Positions 48,401 through 60,013 of a stretch of 64,000 nt of DNA are shown here, in pieces; the stretch's first letter is position 1; each line of letters starts with the position of its first letter. The position numbers and the translations under genes were made by a program. The stretch is taken from assembly GCA_029891385.1 (NCBI GenBank), contig CM057235.1, positions 19,461,120-19,525,119 on the forward strand, read 5' to 3'. The notes under the pieces are model-generated. The model ran no database searches. It was not told the DNA's origin and saw nothing but the letters and a program-made list of their open reading frames with translations. Origin of the DNA: Erythroxylum novogranatense. Lineage: Eukaryota; Streptophyta; Magnoliopsida; Malpighiales; Erythroxylaceae.

Positions 48401-48512
48401 GTCCTCTAAAATTAGAGGCCAAATGTATGCTCATATCAAAGTATGCAATGTGACCCACTAGCCTGTCCCCTATTTATCAATATAACCTTCCCATCGGGGA
48501 TGTGATGTTACA
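45468..48512. mobile_element. Solo LTR, about 3.0 kb, inserted in the Copia A third ORF
   Basis: Begins TGTAGCATCCCACTCCCG and ends GGGGATGTGATGTTACA, an imperfect short inverted terminal repeat (14 of 18). It splits the codon series SYPYG/MLLTRIF, which is continuous in Copia B. Flanks are CATGT (45463-45467) and CATGC (48513-48517), a 5-bp target duplication with one change. No internal coding region, primer binding site or polypurine tract lies within, so it looks like one LTR left after recombination. TGTARCATCCC termini and the great length resemble Tekay/Del chromovirus LTRs; that assignment is inference. A CpG-rich patch lies at 47400-47560. Orientation could not be decided. Confidence 0.75.
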
Positions 48513-48517
48513 CATGC

Positions 48518-49210
48518 CGTAAGGATAACTGTTAGTATCCTTCGTCCCCTTAACCATATAATGAAAAATTAGAAATGGTAGATCGATGGGACGACGATTT
48601 AGCAAGTAGAACAGGCATTGCTCATCCAAGGTAGTCACTAAATGCCTTGACCATGTTCTAGGTAAGATGCAATTGAACAGAATCGCATGAAGAACCCTAG
48701 CCTTTGGGACCAGACTCGAGGTCTTCCTCTCCGATGGGTCATTAACTCCATACAACTGTTTACTGACATCTTCTTCCTTCTTACCGACCTTTGTCTTCCA
48801 TTTGGCTTTGCTTGACAAGGTTTCTCCAATTGATGAACATTCAGTCACCTTCTCTACTATATCCTTTGTCACAATAATAGATATCCTATATACTGTGGAG
48901 ACAATAGTATCACCTACCAGTTATGCATTCTTCCAAAAATCATAGACCTCATTAGTATACACTTGTTCCCGCATCTGGAAAAACTTTCTCCATCCAGCCT
49001 CTACAATCTCTGGTTCAACATCCATACCATCTTTCCTCAGAGATTCGAAGTCCACATATCTTCCATAAATCATAGCTGGCTCCATTAATTCTGAGTAGAA
49101 ACTGACTCTGGCAAGCTGTTCTTCAAAGGTAAAGTTGATTGCAAGAGTTTTAGAGAGAGAGATGAAACGTCTGTGTTTGAGAGTAATTGAAATGATTTCA
49201 ATTTCAGATT
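48518..49210 (-). pseudogene. Copia A third ORF, N-terminal part
   Basis: Equivalent to the first ~230 residues of the Copia B third ORF: TKDIVEKVTECSSIGETLSSKA, RVLHAILFNCILPRTW and LIFHYMVKGTKDTNSYPYGM, at which point the solo LTR interrupts it. The upstream part to 49210 is in another frame and has a stop soon after the presumed start. Confidence 0.85.
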
Positions 49211-49345
49211 ACTCGAAGGGTCTTATCAGGTGTATTCTAGAATCGTTGGGATCCTCAAGACTCAAACTTTCCTCCACAACTTCCTCAGTGAGAGAAGTCA
49301 CCAACCGTAAACCATCGCTTCGACGCTGTTAACTTTGACGATCTC

Positions 49346-52300
49346 TTAGTCTGACTGGTCATTTAACATAACCATGTTAAGGTTCCGTCTGATTTCCTTG
49401 AACCGTTCTTCACTCAATGGTTTAGTGAAGATGTCTGCCCATTGGTACTCTGTTTCAATGAACTGTAGTCTCACCACCTTTCTCTGAACGTAGTCTCTTA
49501 AGAAATGATGTCTGACTTCGATATGCTTTACTCTCGAATTTTGTATTGGGTTCTTTGATAGATTTATGGCACTGGTGTTGTCACAATAGATTGGGATCTC
49601 CTCTTCTTGAACTGAATGATCTTCTAGTTGATATTTAATCCACAATGTTTATGAACAACAGATTGCGGCAGACATGTACTCGACCTCATTGATGAAAGCA
49701 ATTGAGCTTTGTCTTTGCTTGACCAGAAACTAGGTTTGAGCCAAGAAAGTGACATCCTCCACTAGTGCTCTTCCTTTCAATTCTATCTCCCAAGCATAGT
49801 CCGCATCGCAATATCCGATTAACTCGAAATCTTTACCTTTCTCAAACATTAAGCAAAGATCGGTAGTACTGCGAGATATCTCATAATCCTTTTAATAGTA
49901 ATAAAATGAGACTCTCTAGGATCAGCCTGAAACCTTGCACACAAGCATACGCTGAACAAAATATTAGGTCTGCTTGCTGTAAGATACAGTAAAGAGCCGA
50001 TCATCCCTCTATACAGGGTTTGATCCACCTTCTTACCAATTCATCTTTCGACAAAAGGTTCGAAGGATGAATCGGAGTCGCCATAAACTTTACATTATTC
50101 ATATCAAATTTACACAGAAATTCTTTCAAATATTTTTGTTGATGAATAAAGATTTTCTCTTCGGTTTGCTTAACTTGCAATCCAAGAAAGAACTTTAACT
50201 CACCCATCATACTCATCTCAAACTCATTTTTCATCAGACTCTCAAAACTCATACATCAATTCTTTGAGGTAGCACCAAATATAATATCATCAACATAGAT
50301 TTGTACTAAAATAAACTCACTCTCATAATTCTTTCTAAAAAGCGTCTTATCAACTTGACCTCTACTAAACCCACTTTCTAAGAGAAAAGTACTTAGACGA
50401 CCATACCAAGCTCTAGGAGCTTGCTTCAGTCCGTATAAAGCTTTATGAAGTCTATATATATGATCTGGATTCCTAACATCCTCAAAACCAGGAGGTTGCT
50501 TAACATACACCTCTTCATCTATAAAACCATTCAAAAAAGCACCCTTCACATCCATCTGAAAAAGCTTTATATCATGACAAACAACATATGCCAGCAATAT
50601 CCTAATAGCTTCAAGTCTTGCTATTGGAGCATATGTCTCATTGTAGTCTATTCCTTCTTGCTGATTATAGCCTTGCGCTACTAATCTCGCTTTATTCCGA
50701 CTCACTCTACCTGATTCGTCTAACTTATTCTTAAAAACCCATCTGGTTCCTATAATGGATTTCTTTGAGGGTTTTGGAACTAAGGACCAAACATTATTCC
50801 TAGTAAACTGATTCAACTCCTCTTGCATGGCTAAAACCCAAGCTTCGTCCTGAAGAGCTTCCTCAATCTTCTTAGGCTCTATTTCAGATATGAAAGCTAC
50901 TTTAGCTTCTCTTCTGAGTTTGGACCTTGTTCTAACTCCTTCTGAGGTCTCCCCGATAATTAGCTCTTCTGGATGAGAACTCTTATATTTCTAATCTCTT
51001 TTTAATCCACTAGTTTATGGAATATCCTCAACCTTGTCTACTTGAGTTCCTAATGATGGAGTTTCTGTTGTATCATCTAAGTTCTTTGAAGGACCTTTAC
51101 TCTCCATGTCATCTTCCTTATGGGGTTGGGAACGATCATCAAACTTGACATGGATGGTTTCCTCAACTGTCTTTGAGATAAGGTTATATACCCGAAATGC
51201 CTTAGATGATGATGAGTAGCCTAGAAAAAATCCTGAATAGGTCTTTGAATCGAACTTATCGAACAACTCCTTTGTATTCATAATAGAGCACTTGCAACCG
51301 AATGGATGAAAGTAAGATATTTTCGGTCTCCTTTCATTCCATAACTCATAAGGAGTCTTCTTTAACAGAGGTCGCAATAGTATTCTATTCTGAATATAGC
51401 ACGCTGTATTCACAGCTTCTGCCCAGAAGTACTTAGGAAGATTCATTTCACACAGCATAGTCCTTGCCATCTTTTGAATCGTCCTGTTCTTCCTTTCAAC
51501 AACTCCATTCTGTTGTGGGGTCCTAGGAGTAGAGAAACTGTGGAAAATTCCATTCTCCTCACAGAATAATCTAAACTTCTCATTCTCAAACTCTCCACCA
51601 TGATCACTCCCGACATCGCTATAGGTACTCCTTTTCAATTTGTAACTTTCGGAAAGGGTCCTAAAACACTTAAAAGACTCATCTTTGTGTGATAAAAACA
51701 ATATCCAACAAAACTTAGTAAAGTCATCAACAATAACAAGTCCATATTTCTTTCCGCCAAGACTTATTGTCCTAGTTGGACCAAATAAATCCATATGTAA
51801 CAACTCTAAAGGTCTAGAAGATGTTACAAAATTTTTAGACGAAAACGATGTTTTAACTTGTTTCCTTTTCAAACAACTTTCACAGAAAAATTCTTTGTCA
51901 AAACTCATTTTTGGTAGACCTCTTACCAAATCATATTTTGCCAACTTTGAAATGTGTTTAAAGGAGACATGACCTAGCTTTTTATGCCAGATTAGTCTTT
52001 CTTTTTCAGAAGATAAAAAACATGAAACATTTTGATTTTGAAAATCTTCTAAATCAATTTTATAAAGATTATTTCTTCTCTTGGTAGAAAGAATATATAC
52101 CCATCTTTGTTTCTGACTTCACAAAGATTTTGATTGAACGAGACTAAGAAACCAGAATCATACAATTGACTGACACTAATCAAATTATGTTTCAGACCAT
52201 CAACAAGCAGTACATTATCTATGCATGCAAAGGAATCCTTACGTATTTTACCGATTCCAATTAACTTGCCCTGCTGGTTGTCTCCGAAAGTCACCTATCC

Positions 52301-52390
52301 TCCATTCTTATACTGAAGATCTAGGAACATAGACCTTCTTCCCGTCATATGTCGCGAGCAACCACTGTCTAAATACCAACGGTGCTTGTT
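49346..52390 (-). pseudogene. Copia A pol, broken
   Basis: Order on the minus strand: protease WYLDSGCSRHMTG at about 52380; GAG-pre-integrase; integrase core 51944-51015 with LLHMDLFGP, GSDHGGEFEN and PQQNGVVERKNRT (D, D, E present); RT 50828-50256 with an intact IYVDDIIFG catalytic box; RT end 50252-50001; RNase H 49900-49346 with IYCDNTSAINL and KHIEVRHHFLRD. At least four frame changes separate these pieces. It is more damaged than the pol of Copia B, in keeping with an older insertion. Confidence 0.9.
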
Positions 52391-54035
52391 GCATCTTCCA
52401 AGGAAGGATATCTGCAGGAGAAATTATTTTATTTTTTGGTACCCAAATTTTCTTGGGTCCTTTCTGGTTAGTAATATGCTCATAATGAGTCCTTTGATGC
52501 CTTTTACTAGAATGTTGATGAATACGTGTTTGGTAATACCTTTTATTTTGAGAAAAAGACTTTCTATCATAATGAGACTTATTACCTGTAAACCCTAATC
52601 TAGTTTTATCACTCGGATGTCTACATTTTCCTAGCATCTCATTCATTTTCTTTGTACTCTCAGTGAAGGTAGCTAAATCAGATGAAAGACTCTTAATTCT
52701 AAGCTTCAACTAATTGATCTCATCAGATTTATCTACAACTTTCTTTTTCTCCTCTATTTGTTTCTTTAAGCAGATATTTTCTTTCTTTATTTCTTCTGTA
52801 TGTTTAAGGTTTTCTACATACTTCTTCTTTAACAGTTTATACTGTTTCAGAATAGCATGAGAATCTTCTAATAGTTCTGAATAAGCATCATGCAAGTTAT
52901 CGTATTCAGAAGTTACCTCCTCATCACTTTCTTCCTTGGCTACTAGGCAGATATTTGCATGTTCAGATGTCTCAGAACTTGTATCTGACTCTGATGAATC
53001 TAGATCTTTCGAAGTTGTCATCATGCTTTTCTTGCATTCTCTATTCTTCTTTGGTTTCTTTTTTAGAGTAGGACATTCAGATTTGTAATGTCCAGGTTGA
53101 TTACACTCGTAGCATATGATAGTTGTCTTTTCTACTTTACCATCATCTTTGCAATTCTTCTTGAAGAGCTGACTTCCTTTGGACTTCTTCTTCCACATCC
53201 GTCTTATCTTCCGGGAAATGAAAGATAACTCGTCATCTTCATCACTTGACTCTTGTTCTGATTCACTTGAGTCATCATTCTTTGATTCTTCAGTCTTTAA
53301 TGCTTTCGATGACTTTCTCCTTATTTGAGTCTTGTGATTCTTCTGTCCGGCCTTCAGTGCTATTGACTTGTCCCGTTTGGGCTTGTCTTCAGCATTGAGC
53401 TCTACTTCATGAATGTTCAGTGATCCAAGCAACTCTTCAAGCTTTAGTACGCTCAAATCCTTAGCTTCCTGCACCGCCGTAACTTTTGGTCTCCACCTCT
53501 TCGGAAGACTTCTTAAGATCTTTCGTACGTGGTCTTGGTTATTGTACATTCTTGCAAGGGCTTTCAATCCATTGATGATTGTTTGAAATCTTCCAAGCAT
53601 TTGATCAATAGATTCTTCATCTTTCATCTTGAAAAGCTCGTACTGGTATACAAGAATGCTTATCTTGGATTCTTTGACTCGGTTTATGCCTTCATGAGCG
53701 ATGGACAATGTGTCCCACATCTCCTTCATAGTGTCGCATCCGTGGACTTTGTCATACTCACTCCTGCTCAGGGTACACGTCAAGAAAAATTTCGCTTTAG
53801 AGTTCAGCTGAATTCTCGCCTTTTGGTCAGTCGTCCATCTGGTCCGTGGAATAAGATTTCCATCTTCATCTACTGGTGTATATGGTCCATTATCTATCAC
53901 ATCCCAAAGGTCGACATGAGTAGATTCTATGAACAACCGCATTCTATCTTTCCAGTAATGATAGTCTTCTCCGTTGAATGTTGGAGGTCTAGTGACTGAG
54001 GCACCTTCTGCAATGTATATATGTGATTCTGCCAT
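52308..54035 (-). pseudogene. Copia A gag, one internal stop
   Basis: From ATG at 54035 (MAESHIYIAEGASV) to the stop at 52308, in one frame apart from a TAG at about 52710 where Copia B has Gln. Domains: UBN2-like N-terminus, zinc knuckle CYECNQPGHYKSEC at about 53100, acidic Ser-rich patch, coiled coil, basic C-terminus with KKIWVPKNKIISPADILPWK. The last part overlaps the start of pol in another frame. Confidence 0.9.
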
Positions 54036-54075
54036 TATCTTTGATCCACACTTTGCTACAGTGATCCTTGGATAC

Positions 54076-54090
54076 CAGGCTCTGATACCA
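54076..54090 (-). other. Copia A primer binding site
   Basis: TGGTATCAGAGCCTG on the minus strand, two bases from the LTR end; same tRNA (initiator Met) as for Copia B. Confidence 0.88.
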
Positions 54091-54092
54091 AT

Positions 54093-54920
54093 TGAAGTAA
54101 ATCACACATTATGATAATGCTTATAATACGATATATGAATACACGAGAAGGGGGGGTTGAATTGTGTATTCCCCTTTTTAAAAATCTTTCCAGAAAACGT
54201 TTTGTTAAAAAAACAAGTTCTTTTCACAGAAACTTCAGTAAGTCCGAATTAATCAAAACTTTGAAATTTTTGTTTTGAAATCTAAGTAATAACAAAACTT
54301 TGAACTTAAAGAAAGATAGAGTAGAGAGAAGTCGACACAGCAATTTTATACTGGTTCACCCCAAACCGTGGGCTACGTCCAGTCCTCAGAAGTCTTTCTG
54401 AGATTTCACCATCTGTTCAACATTTAGAAGTATTCTTTTTTAGCCTCTTCAGGTCTCTACACTCAGTATTCTTTTACTCTTAGCCTCTGCAGGCTATCTG
54501 TACTACTTTCTTACAAAAGTGTTTGAACTCTGTTACAGTAATACTAGCTCTTGGCTAATTCGCACAATAATCTCACAAATAAGCTTTTTCGTTCGTGTAT
54601 ACGTGAGTCAACTAACTTTGCAATCTTCGACTTCGATTCATATATATAGCCTTCGTCTGCAACTGCTTCTTGAATCTTGTTTCTTGAATCTTGAAAGAAA
54701 CGGTTAATCAGTTGAGTTCTGTAACTAACTCGAACTGACTCTTGCGTCTGCTTTTGAATTCTGCGTCTTCTTTTGAATTCTGCGTCTGCTTTTTAGCGTC
54801 TTCTTTTCAATCTTCGTCTGTTTTTCAACTTCTGCGTCTGCTTTTTATTCTGCGTCTATTTTTCTTTCTTCATTGTTATTCATCAAAATCATATATATGT
54901 AAAGTCATTTTGACTCAACA
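54093..54920 (-). repeat. Copia A 5' LTR
   Basis: Partner of 33057-33883, 828 bp, scattered single-base differences. Confidence 0.92.
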
Positions 54921-54925
54921 GGAGC
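54921..54925. repeat. Target-site duplication of Copia A, right copy (GGAGC)
   Basis: Identical to 33052-33056. Gypsy gag sequence resumes directly after it. Confidence 0.9.
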
Positions 54926-55692
54926 TGGTCTTAACACGCTAGGATTGGATGATGGCAGCTTGGGTTTTGTGGTTCCAAGTGCCACAGTGTGTGACGTAGT
55001 GAAAGGTCATTTTTGTAGTCTGTTCCTTTCCTTTACAAGGCTTGCTACACTGATACCTTCAGACAACGTGATAGGCTTCAGTATCTTGACATCCAATCAA
55101 ACTTCATCCTTGAGTCTAGCAGCAAAACAACCTAGTAAGAATTGATAGTCGCTCAAATTGCTCTTGATGGGCTCCAATAGTGGTTGTTTACTTGAGGCGA
55201 GTAAGTGCCTCTGAACGGTCCTCGAATTCGGTAGGTCCAAACCTCTGAATGAGGGCCTTCATGAATTCATTCCAAGATATTGGGCCTCGCATTTTGATGT
55301 ATCACCTTTGCCATTGCAACGCCAACCTTTCCAAGTAGAAAGATGCCAGTTGCGCCATTTGATCATTTGGAATTTTTTGATACTCAAAGAATTGTTCATC
55401 TTTATAAATCCACCCTTAAGGATCTTCCTCTCCAAATTTTGGGAAGGGGAGCTTCAATGTGGACCTTCGGGCACTATCCTAAAAACTAGAGGATTCCCCA
55501 TGGAAGAATGGGTTTTCATCACGGGGTCATGGCGACGAAACGAAAGCTTTGATGGATTGCAGTTTAGACATCATGGTTTGCATCATCGAAGTCATTCAAT
55601 TGATGTTATCTTCATGTTTAGCCATGGTATCCATCATCTCACTTTGGAATTCAGCATTGGTCTTACCTCTTGTTTCCATGATACCATAAGAT
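54926..55692 (-). pseudogene. Gypsy gag remnant
   Basis: On the minus strand this reads a METRGK...NAEFQSEMMDTMAKHE-like start near 55680 followed by broken gag-like sequence. It lies between the Gypsy primer binding site and the Copia A insertion. Frameshifts are frequent. Confidence 0.65.
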
Positions 55693-55705
55693 GGCTCTGA
55701 TACCA
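55693..55705 (-). other. Gypsy primer binding site
   Basis: TGGTATCAGAGCC on the minus strand beside the 5' LTR; initiator Met tRNA. Confidence 0.8.
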
Positions 55706-55706
55706 A

Positions 55707-56435
55707 TGATACAGTTGCTTAAAGACCAGAGAATTTAGAGCAATAAGAAAGTCATAGAAGAAAAACAGAGAAGAAGATTGGGTATTGTTGAAAAATTGCC
55801 TACCTTTCCATTTCATTCATAAATCCATAATTATAGTAAATTAGATTGGAAGATAAATATCCAATCCTAATAAATATCCAATCCTAACAAACAAAAGTCT
55901 TTTAAGTCATTAAACTAGGAAACTAACATTTTTTTGGTAAGTCAGTAAAATTTATAAATAAATAGAAGGAATGTACAATCGAGAGATTTCGTACGATGCA
56001 ATCTCTTATCCAAACCAAAAGAAAACCTTACAAGAAAGCATGAAGAGCCCTACAAATCCTTCCTATGACCATACAACCCACAATATCAAGCCTAAACCAT
56101 GACTACTATCCAAGATGATCATATCAAGGATCATCTTACCAGTAACACAATTTTCATACAAAAGTCTCAATCAGCAGATAAACTACTCAAGACTACCTAC
56201 TAACCCATAACTTGAAGATAACACATCATAATTTGAATTCTTCTCAATTCCAGAGCAATGTGGGATCTTATTTGTATAGGATATCAAAGTGATGAGGTAG
56301 GTGAGATAGAGCCTTACTTTCTCAACTCTCACCCAAAGAAACTCTTATTTGGATCTATTTCTATGAAAACAAAACTCTAACAGATAAGATAACTCTTCAT
56401 CTGAGAACTAGTCTTCAAGTCGAAATGACATATCA
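55707..56435 (-). repeat. Gypsy 5' LTR, interrupted
   Basis: The halves 55707-55927 and 56334-56435 match 29164-29494 in order. The middle is a separate insertion. Confidence 0.85.
55928..56333 (-). mobile_element. 5'-truncated LINE 3' end in the Gypsy LTR
   Basis: Begins on the plus strand with ATTTTTTTGGTAAGTCAGTAAAATTTATAAATA. Read on the minus strand this is a 3' end with TTTATAAATTTTACTGAC, then TTACC and a short A tail, a form common at plant L1-type LINE ends. About 400 bp, no coding content. Target duplication not resolved. Confidence 0.6.
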
Positions 56436-56740
56436 CACCACTGGACACTTGAAAATATTCATTTATAATGAAATTGTGAACTTATAAGTGTTGGTTGGTT
56501 TGATTTCCGTGATGTGCTAAGGAGTTCTTTTAAAAAAATATGATTATTTTATACTGAGTTAATTCAGCAATTGATAATTGAATTTTATTTAGATTATAAG
56601 ATTTACATTAGGAATGGCAAAGAAATAATAAAAGATAACTTTATTAGATTCTCTCTGGATTCTCACTGCCCCTGGTAGGGTGCCTACAATGTAGAGATGA
56701 CCCATAAAAGGGGTCAGGTTGCCTATCCCAATCTAGATTT
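56436..56740. other. Short AT-rich spacer
   Basis: Outer flank of the Gypsy element up to the first recognisable LINE sequence. Nothing recognised. Confidence 0.4.
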
Positions 56741-57647
56741 GATGCTTAAGGGAAGTATGGATGAGTTACTGGAGGATCCAAATCTGTTGAAAACCAAAAA
56801 CATAGTCTTTGAAGAATATATAGAAGGATTCCTCATCATACAGATAGCTATAAGGAGATAGACAAATCAATCAAGCCATCCACAATGGAAAATAACAAAT
56901 CTTGGAGCATTAAGGTTAAATCTCATCCTAACAAGGTTAAGCTTACCCAGTTTGAGCAAACAAGAACATATGTACTAAATTCTTCTTTAACTCAATGCAA
57001 GTTAGGACGAATGTAAACATAATCACCTCTATTAAAACTGAAGCTGCAGGGTTGTGGTTGGACAAAAACGAATAGCTAAGGAAGCTATTAACTTTTACAT
57101 GAACCTTCTAGGCTTAGTAGCTTCCCCTCTTAACATAGGAGATGACCTCAGAAAGTTTGTCACAACAAGAATTATTGAACATATGGTTTCCTTATTAATT
57201 AGGCCTGTTATAGACTAAGAAAATGAGAGGGTGGTGTTTGACATGAATGGCTCTAAAGCTCTGGGCCCTAATGGCTTGAATGGTTTTTTCTATCAAAAAA
57301 CTTGGAGTACTGTTGGGGGGTGGGGGGTGGGGTTAATAAAGGAGGCAATCCATGAGTTCCTCCAAAAGGAGTATTGCTAAAGGAGATTAACAAGACTTTT
57401 TTTTGTTTATTCCCTAAAAACTCAAATCCGTCCTATTGGAGAAAATTTAGATCTATTTCTTACACAAATTTTCTCTATAAGATTATTGCAAGATTTTGGC
57501 AAATAGGTTGAAGGAGGTTCTACATTATCTCATCAATGAAAATTAAAAAACTTTTATGAAGAATAAGGACATTGGGGATAATATTCTTATAGTCCAGGCA
57601 CAATTGAAAGGGTATACAGGAAAAGTCCTCATAACTGTATCATCAAA

Positions 57648-58333
57648 GTGGACTTACAGAAAGCTTTTGATAGTGTGAACTGGACCTTTTTGCTACAAAT
57701 TATGGAGGTCATGGAATTCCCTTATAGGTTCTTAAGATGGATTCGAGAATGCATTACTACTACATCCTATGGAATTTTGATAAATGGGAGCCCTACAGAG
57801 ATGTCTAAAAGGAAAAAAAGACTTAGGCAAAGGGATCCTCTATCACCTTACCTATTCTTAATTTGCATAGAGGTTCTTACTCAAATGCTGAAATATAATT
57901 CTTCTAAGTACCCAAGATTTAAATACCATTCCAAATGTAAGAAGATTTCACTAACTAGATTATGTTTTTTAGATGACATCATACTCCTAAGCAAGGCGAA
58001 TGACTACTCAGTCTCTCTATTGATGAGCACGCTTAATTCTTTTAAAGAGATGTTGGGGTTGAGTATTAACCTTCAAAAGAGTGACTTCATGCTTTCAAAA
58101 AGTGCTTCTCACCCTCAAATTCTTTGACTCTAACAATAGGAATGGAATTAAAGGAGACTCCTCTCATTTTTTTGGGAATTCCTATCTCATCTAGAAGACT
58201 AAGTTTTTGTGAATGTATTCCTCTAATTGAAAAAATTCAGAAAAAATTGGGTTCATGGACTAATAGAGCCCTATCTTGTGGAGGGAAACTTCAGCTCTTG
58301 AAGTTAGTTATATCATCAATGCAAACTTACTAG
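57648..58333 (+). pseudogene. LINE reverse transcriptase core
   Basis: DLQKAFDSVNWTFLL (first catalytic Asp), LRQRDPLSPYLF (usual Gly of RQGDPLSP replaced by Arg), LCFLDDIILLSK (usual F-A-D-D here F-L-D-D, both Asp kept), then GLSINLQKSDF and FLGIPISSRRL after a frame change at about 58127. The enzyme is interrupted and unlikely to function. Confidence 0.88.
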
Positions 58334-58962
58334 TATTCTTATCTATTTCTTTCTAAAGGGCTTACCAAAATAATAGAAAGAATGATGAAGTAGTTCCTAT
58401 ATGGGAATAGGAATGGTAAGAAAGTGAAAGAAAAAGTCAGTTGGAAAAGTATATATCAACCAAAAGAAAAAGGGGGATTGGGTCTGGAGTCAATAACTAT
58501 GAAGAACATATTACTTATGACTAAGAGAATTTAGAGAATCCTTAGTGATAAGCAGTCAATGTGGATCAAATGGATTCACATTACATATTAAAAGTTGGGA
58601 GTTTCTGGGCTTTAAGACCCAAAGATAGCTACACTTGGTTCTTTAACCAAATTCTGAAAATGAAAGATGAAATATAACAGAACATTTCTTATCAAATAGG
58701 GGCTAGATAAAGATTTTCCCTATGGTATGATAATAGGATTAGGCAAGGAGAATTATTCCAAAATCAACTGGTGAGAGCCCTATTGTTAAGGTTTCCTACG
58801 AATACTAAGCTCAAAGAAATAATCACAAATGGAAGCTGGTCACTATCAATCGATGAAACTAGACTTCTGTCCATTCCTCAGTTCATAAGTCTTAGGAAAG
58901 GGATACTTATCTATGGAAAGGGATTCTAGTTTCAGAAATAATGCTAAAAGAAGCTAAACAAA

Positions 58963-59349
58963 TTGAGGGATGGGATAATTGATAGAGTGGGATGGTACTC
59001 TATGGTTTGGAATAAGGTTCTTAGACCTAAAACTATCTTTCTTCTCTGGCTAGCAATGTTGAACAGACTCAGCACATTAGATAGGCTGCAATTCCTACCC
59101 TCCTTAAAGATGTGTATTCTATGTAATCTAAAGGAAGAAACTAGAGACCATCGTTTCTTTAAGTGTGATTTCTCTAAAGATATTTGGGCAAAAATCTTAG
59201 GACTAAGTGCTGCTGATCTAATTTCGAAAAAACTATATGACATACTACTGGAGTCACCCCATCTATATGTTTCTAAATTTGATAGAGCAGTTATTTTAAT
59301 CTTAGTAGCTACGTGCACTCAAGCAATCTGGAAGGAAAAGGAACTATAG
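58963..59349 (+). pseudogene. LINE zf-RVT domain
   Basis: 128-codon frame with WYSMVWNKVLRPKTIFLLWLAM, RLSTLDRLQF, the metal-binding CILCNLKEETRDHRFFKCDFSKDIW pattern (C..C...H...C) and IWKEKE. It is the standard domain after RT in plant LINEs. Confidence 0.88.
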
Positions 59350-59436
59350 AAGGTTTGAACAGAAGTTTGCTACCCTACTCTCTATTATAGAGCTTATTAT
59401 AGCTAGCATAAGAGAACAACTGATTATAAATTAGTT

Positions 59437-60013
59437 GAACTCTCACTGTAGCAGAGGAATAGGTCTCACATGGAGAATCTAGTTCCTGTTCCATATTACT
59501 CAGTAAATGCATGACTAGAGTTCAACCTCACTACAGCTCATAAATCAAGACTTCATTCATTCAAGAATACAATTGACAAGTCATGCCTTTACTTATGAAT
59601 ATGAGGTAGAGGAGATCAGGACTCACCTATTGAAAGCTGAGTAGTACTCCCTTCTAAATTCTCAGCCTTCACCATAAATACCCCCTTGTCAGAATGAAGA
59701 GACACAATGAGTTCAAAATAGCAGAAAAGGGCAAATCTAGTTTTCAATGCCTACCTGAGAGAGAATTCCTTAGAGCGCATCGCTCACTCCTTTGATTAGC
59801 CATGTCTGGAGATTTAGGGAATAAGGTTATTTATGCCCTAAAATGCTAAGAATCGTAGCGATCCTAAAGAAGAGACTTACCTAAGAAGAGCTCCATTGAA
59901 TGCAAATAAAGAAGGAGAAGAAGAGAGGGACACCCACTTTGCTACCCTTTCTATATGAGTTACACTTCACTCCCATCCGAATCGAGAAGCTTCGAAAAGT
60001 TTTGAGAAAGTAG
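59437..60013. mobile_element. 577-bp insertion of unknown type in the LINE tail
   Basis: Bounded by a 9-bp duplication AAATTAGTT at 59428-59436 and 60014-60022. The sequence on either side reads as LINE 3' region. The insert has no long frame and no obvious terminal inverted repeat. A 9-bp duplication is the size made by Mutator-like elements, but without terminal repeats that is only a suggestion. Confidence 0.5.

Larger units (their letters stand above)
33057..54920 (-). mobile_element. Copia A: Sirevirus (SIRE/Maximus-like) LTR retrotransposon with nested insertions
   Basis: Bounded by LTRs of 827 and 828 bp and flanked by perfect 5-bp duplications (GGAGC). Oriented on the minus strand: 5' LTR, primer binding site, gag, pol, a third ORF, polypurine tract, 3' LTR. 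Its third ORF is interrupted twice: by a solo LTR (45468-48512) and by Copia B (34784-44444). Removing these leaves about 9.2 kb, a normal Sirevirus size. The long gag with a CCHC knuckle followed by coiled coil and the extra ORF after pol point to the Sirevirus genus. Many frameshifts and stops make it non-autonomous now. Confidence 0.9.
29164..56435 (-). mobile_element. Chromovirus-type Gypsy LTR retrotransposon, split by nested insertions
   Basis: Two related LTRs lie at the ends: 29164-29494 (3' LTR in element orientation) and 55707-56435 (5' LTR, enlarged by an insertion). Both begin TG and end CA on the plus strand. Next to the 5' LTR is an initiator-Met type primer binding site (55693-55705). 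Next to the 3' LTR is a polypurine tract on the minus strand (29495-29516). Internal parts on the minus strand: gag remnant 55690-54926, zinc knuckle about 33010-32930, protease, RT, RNase H, integrase and chromodomain down to 29540. Copia A at 33057-54920 separates the gag part from the rest. Flanks CATTA and CACCA match only 3 of 5, so the target duplication is decayed or the ends are slightly off. Confidence 0.85.
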
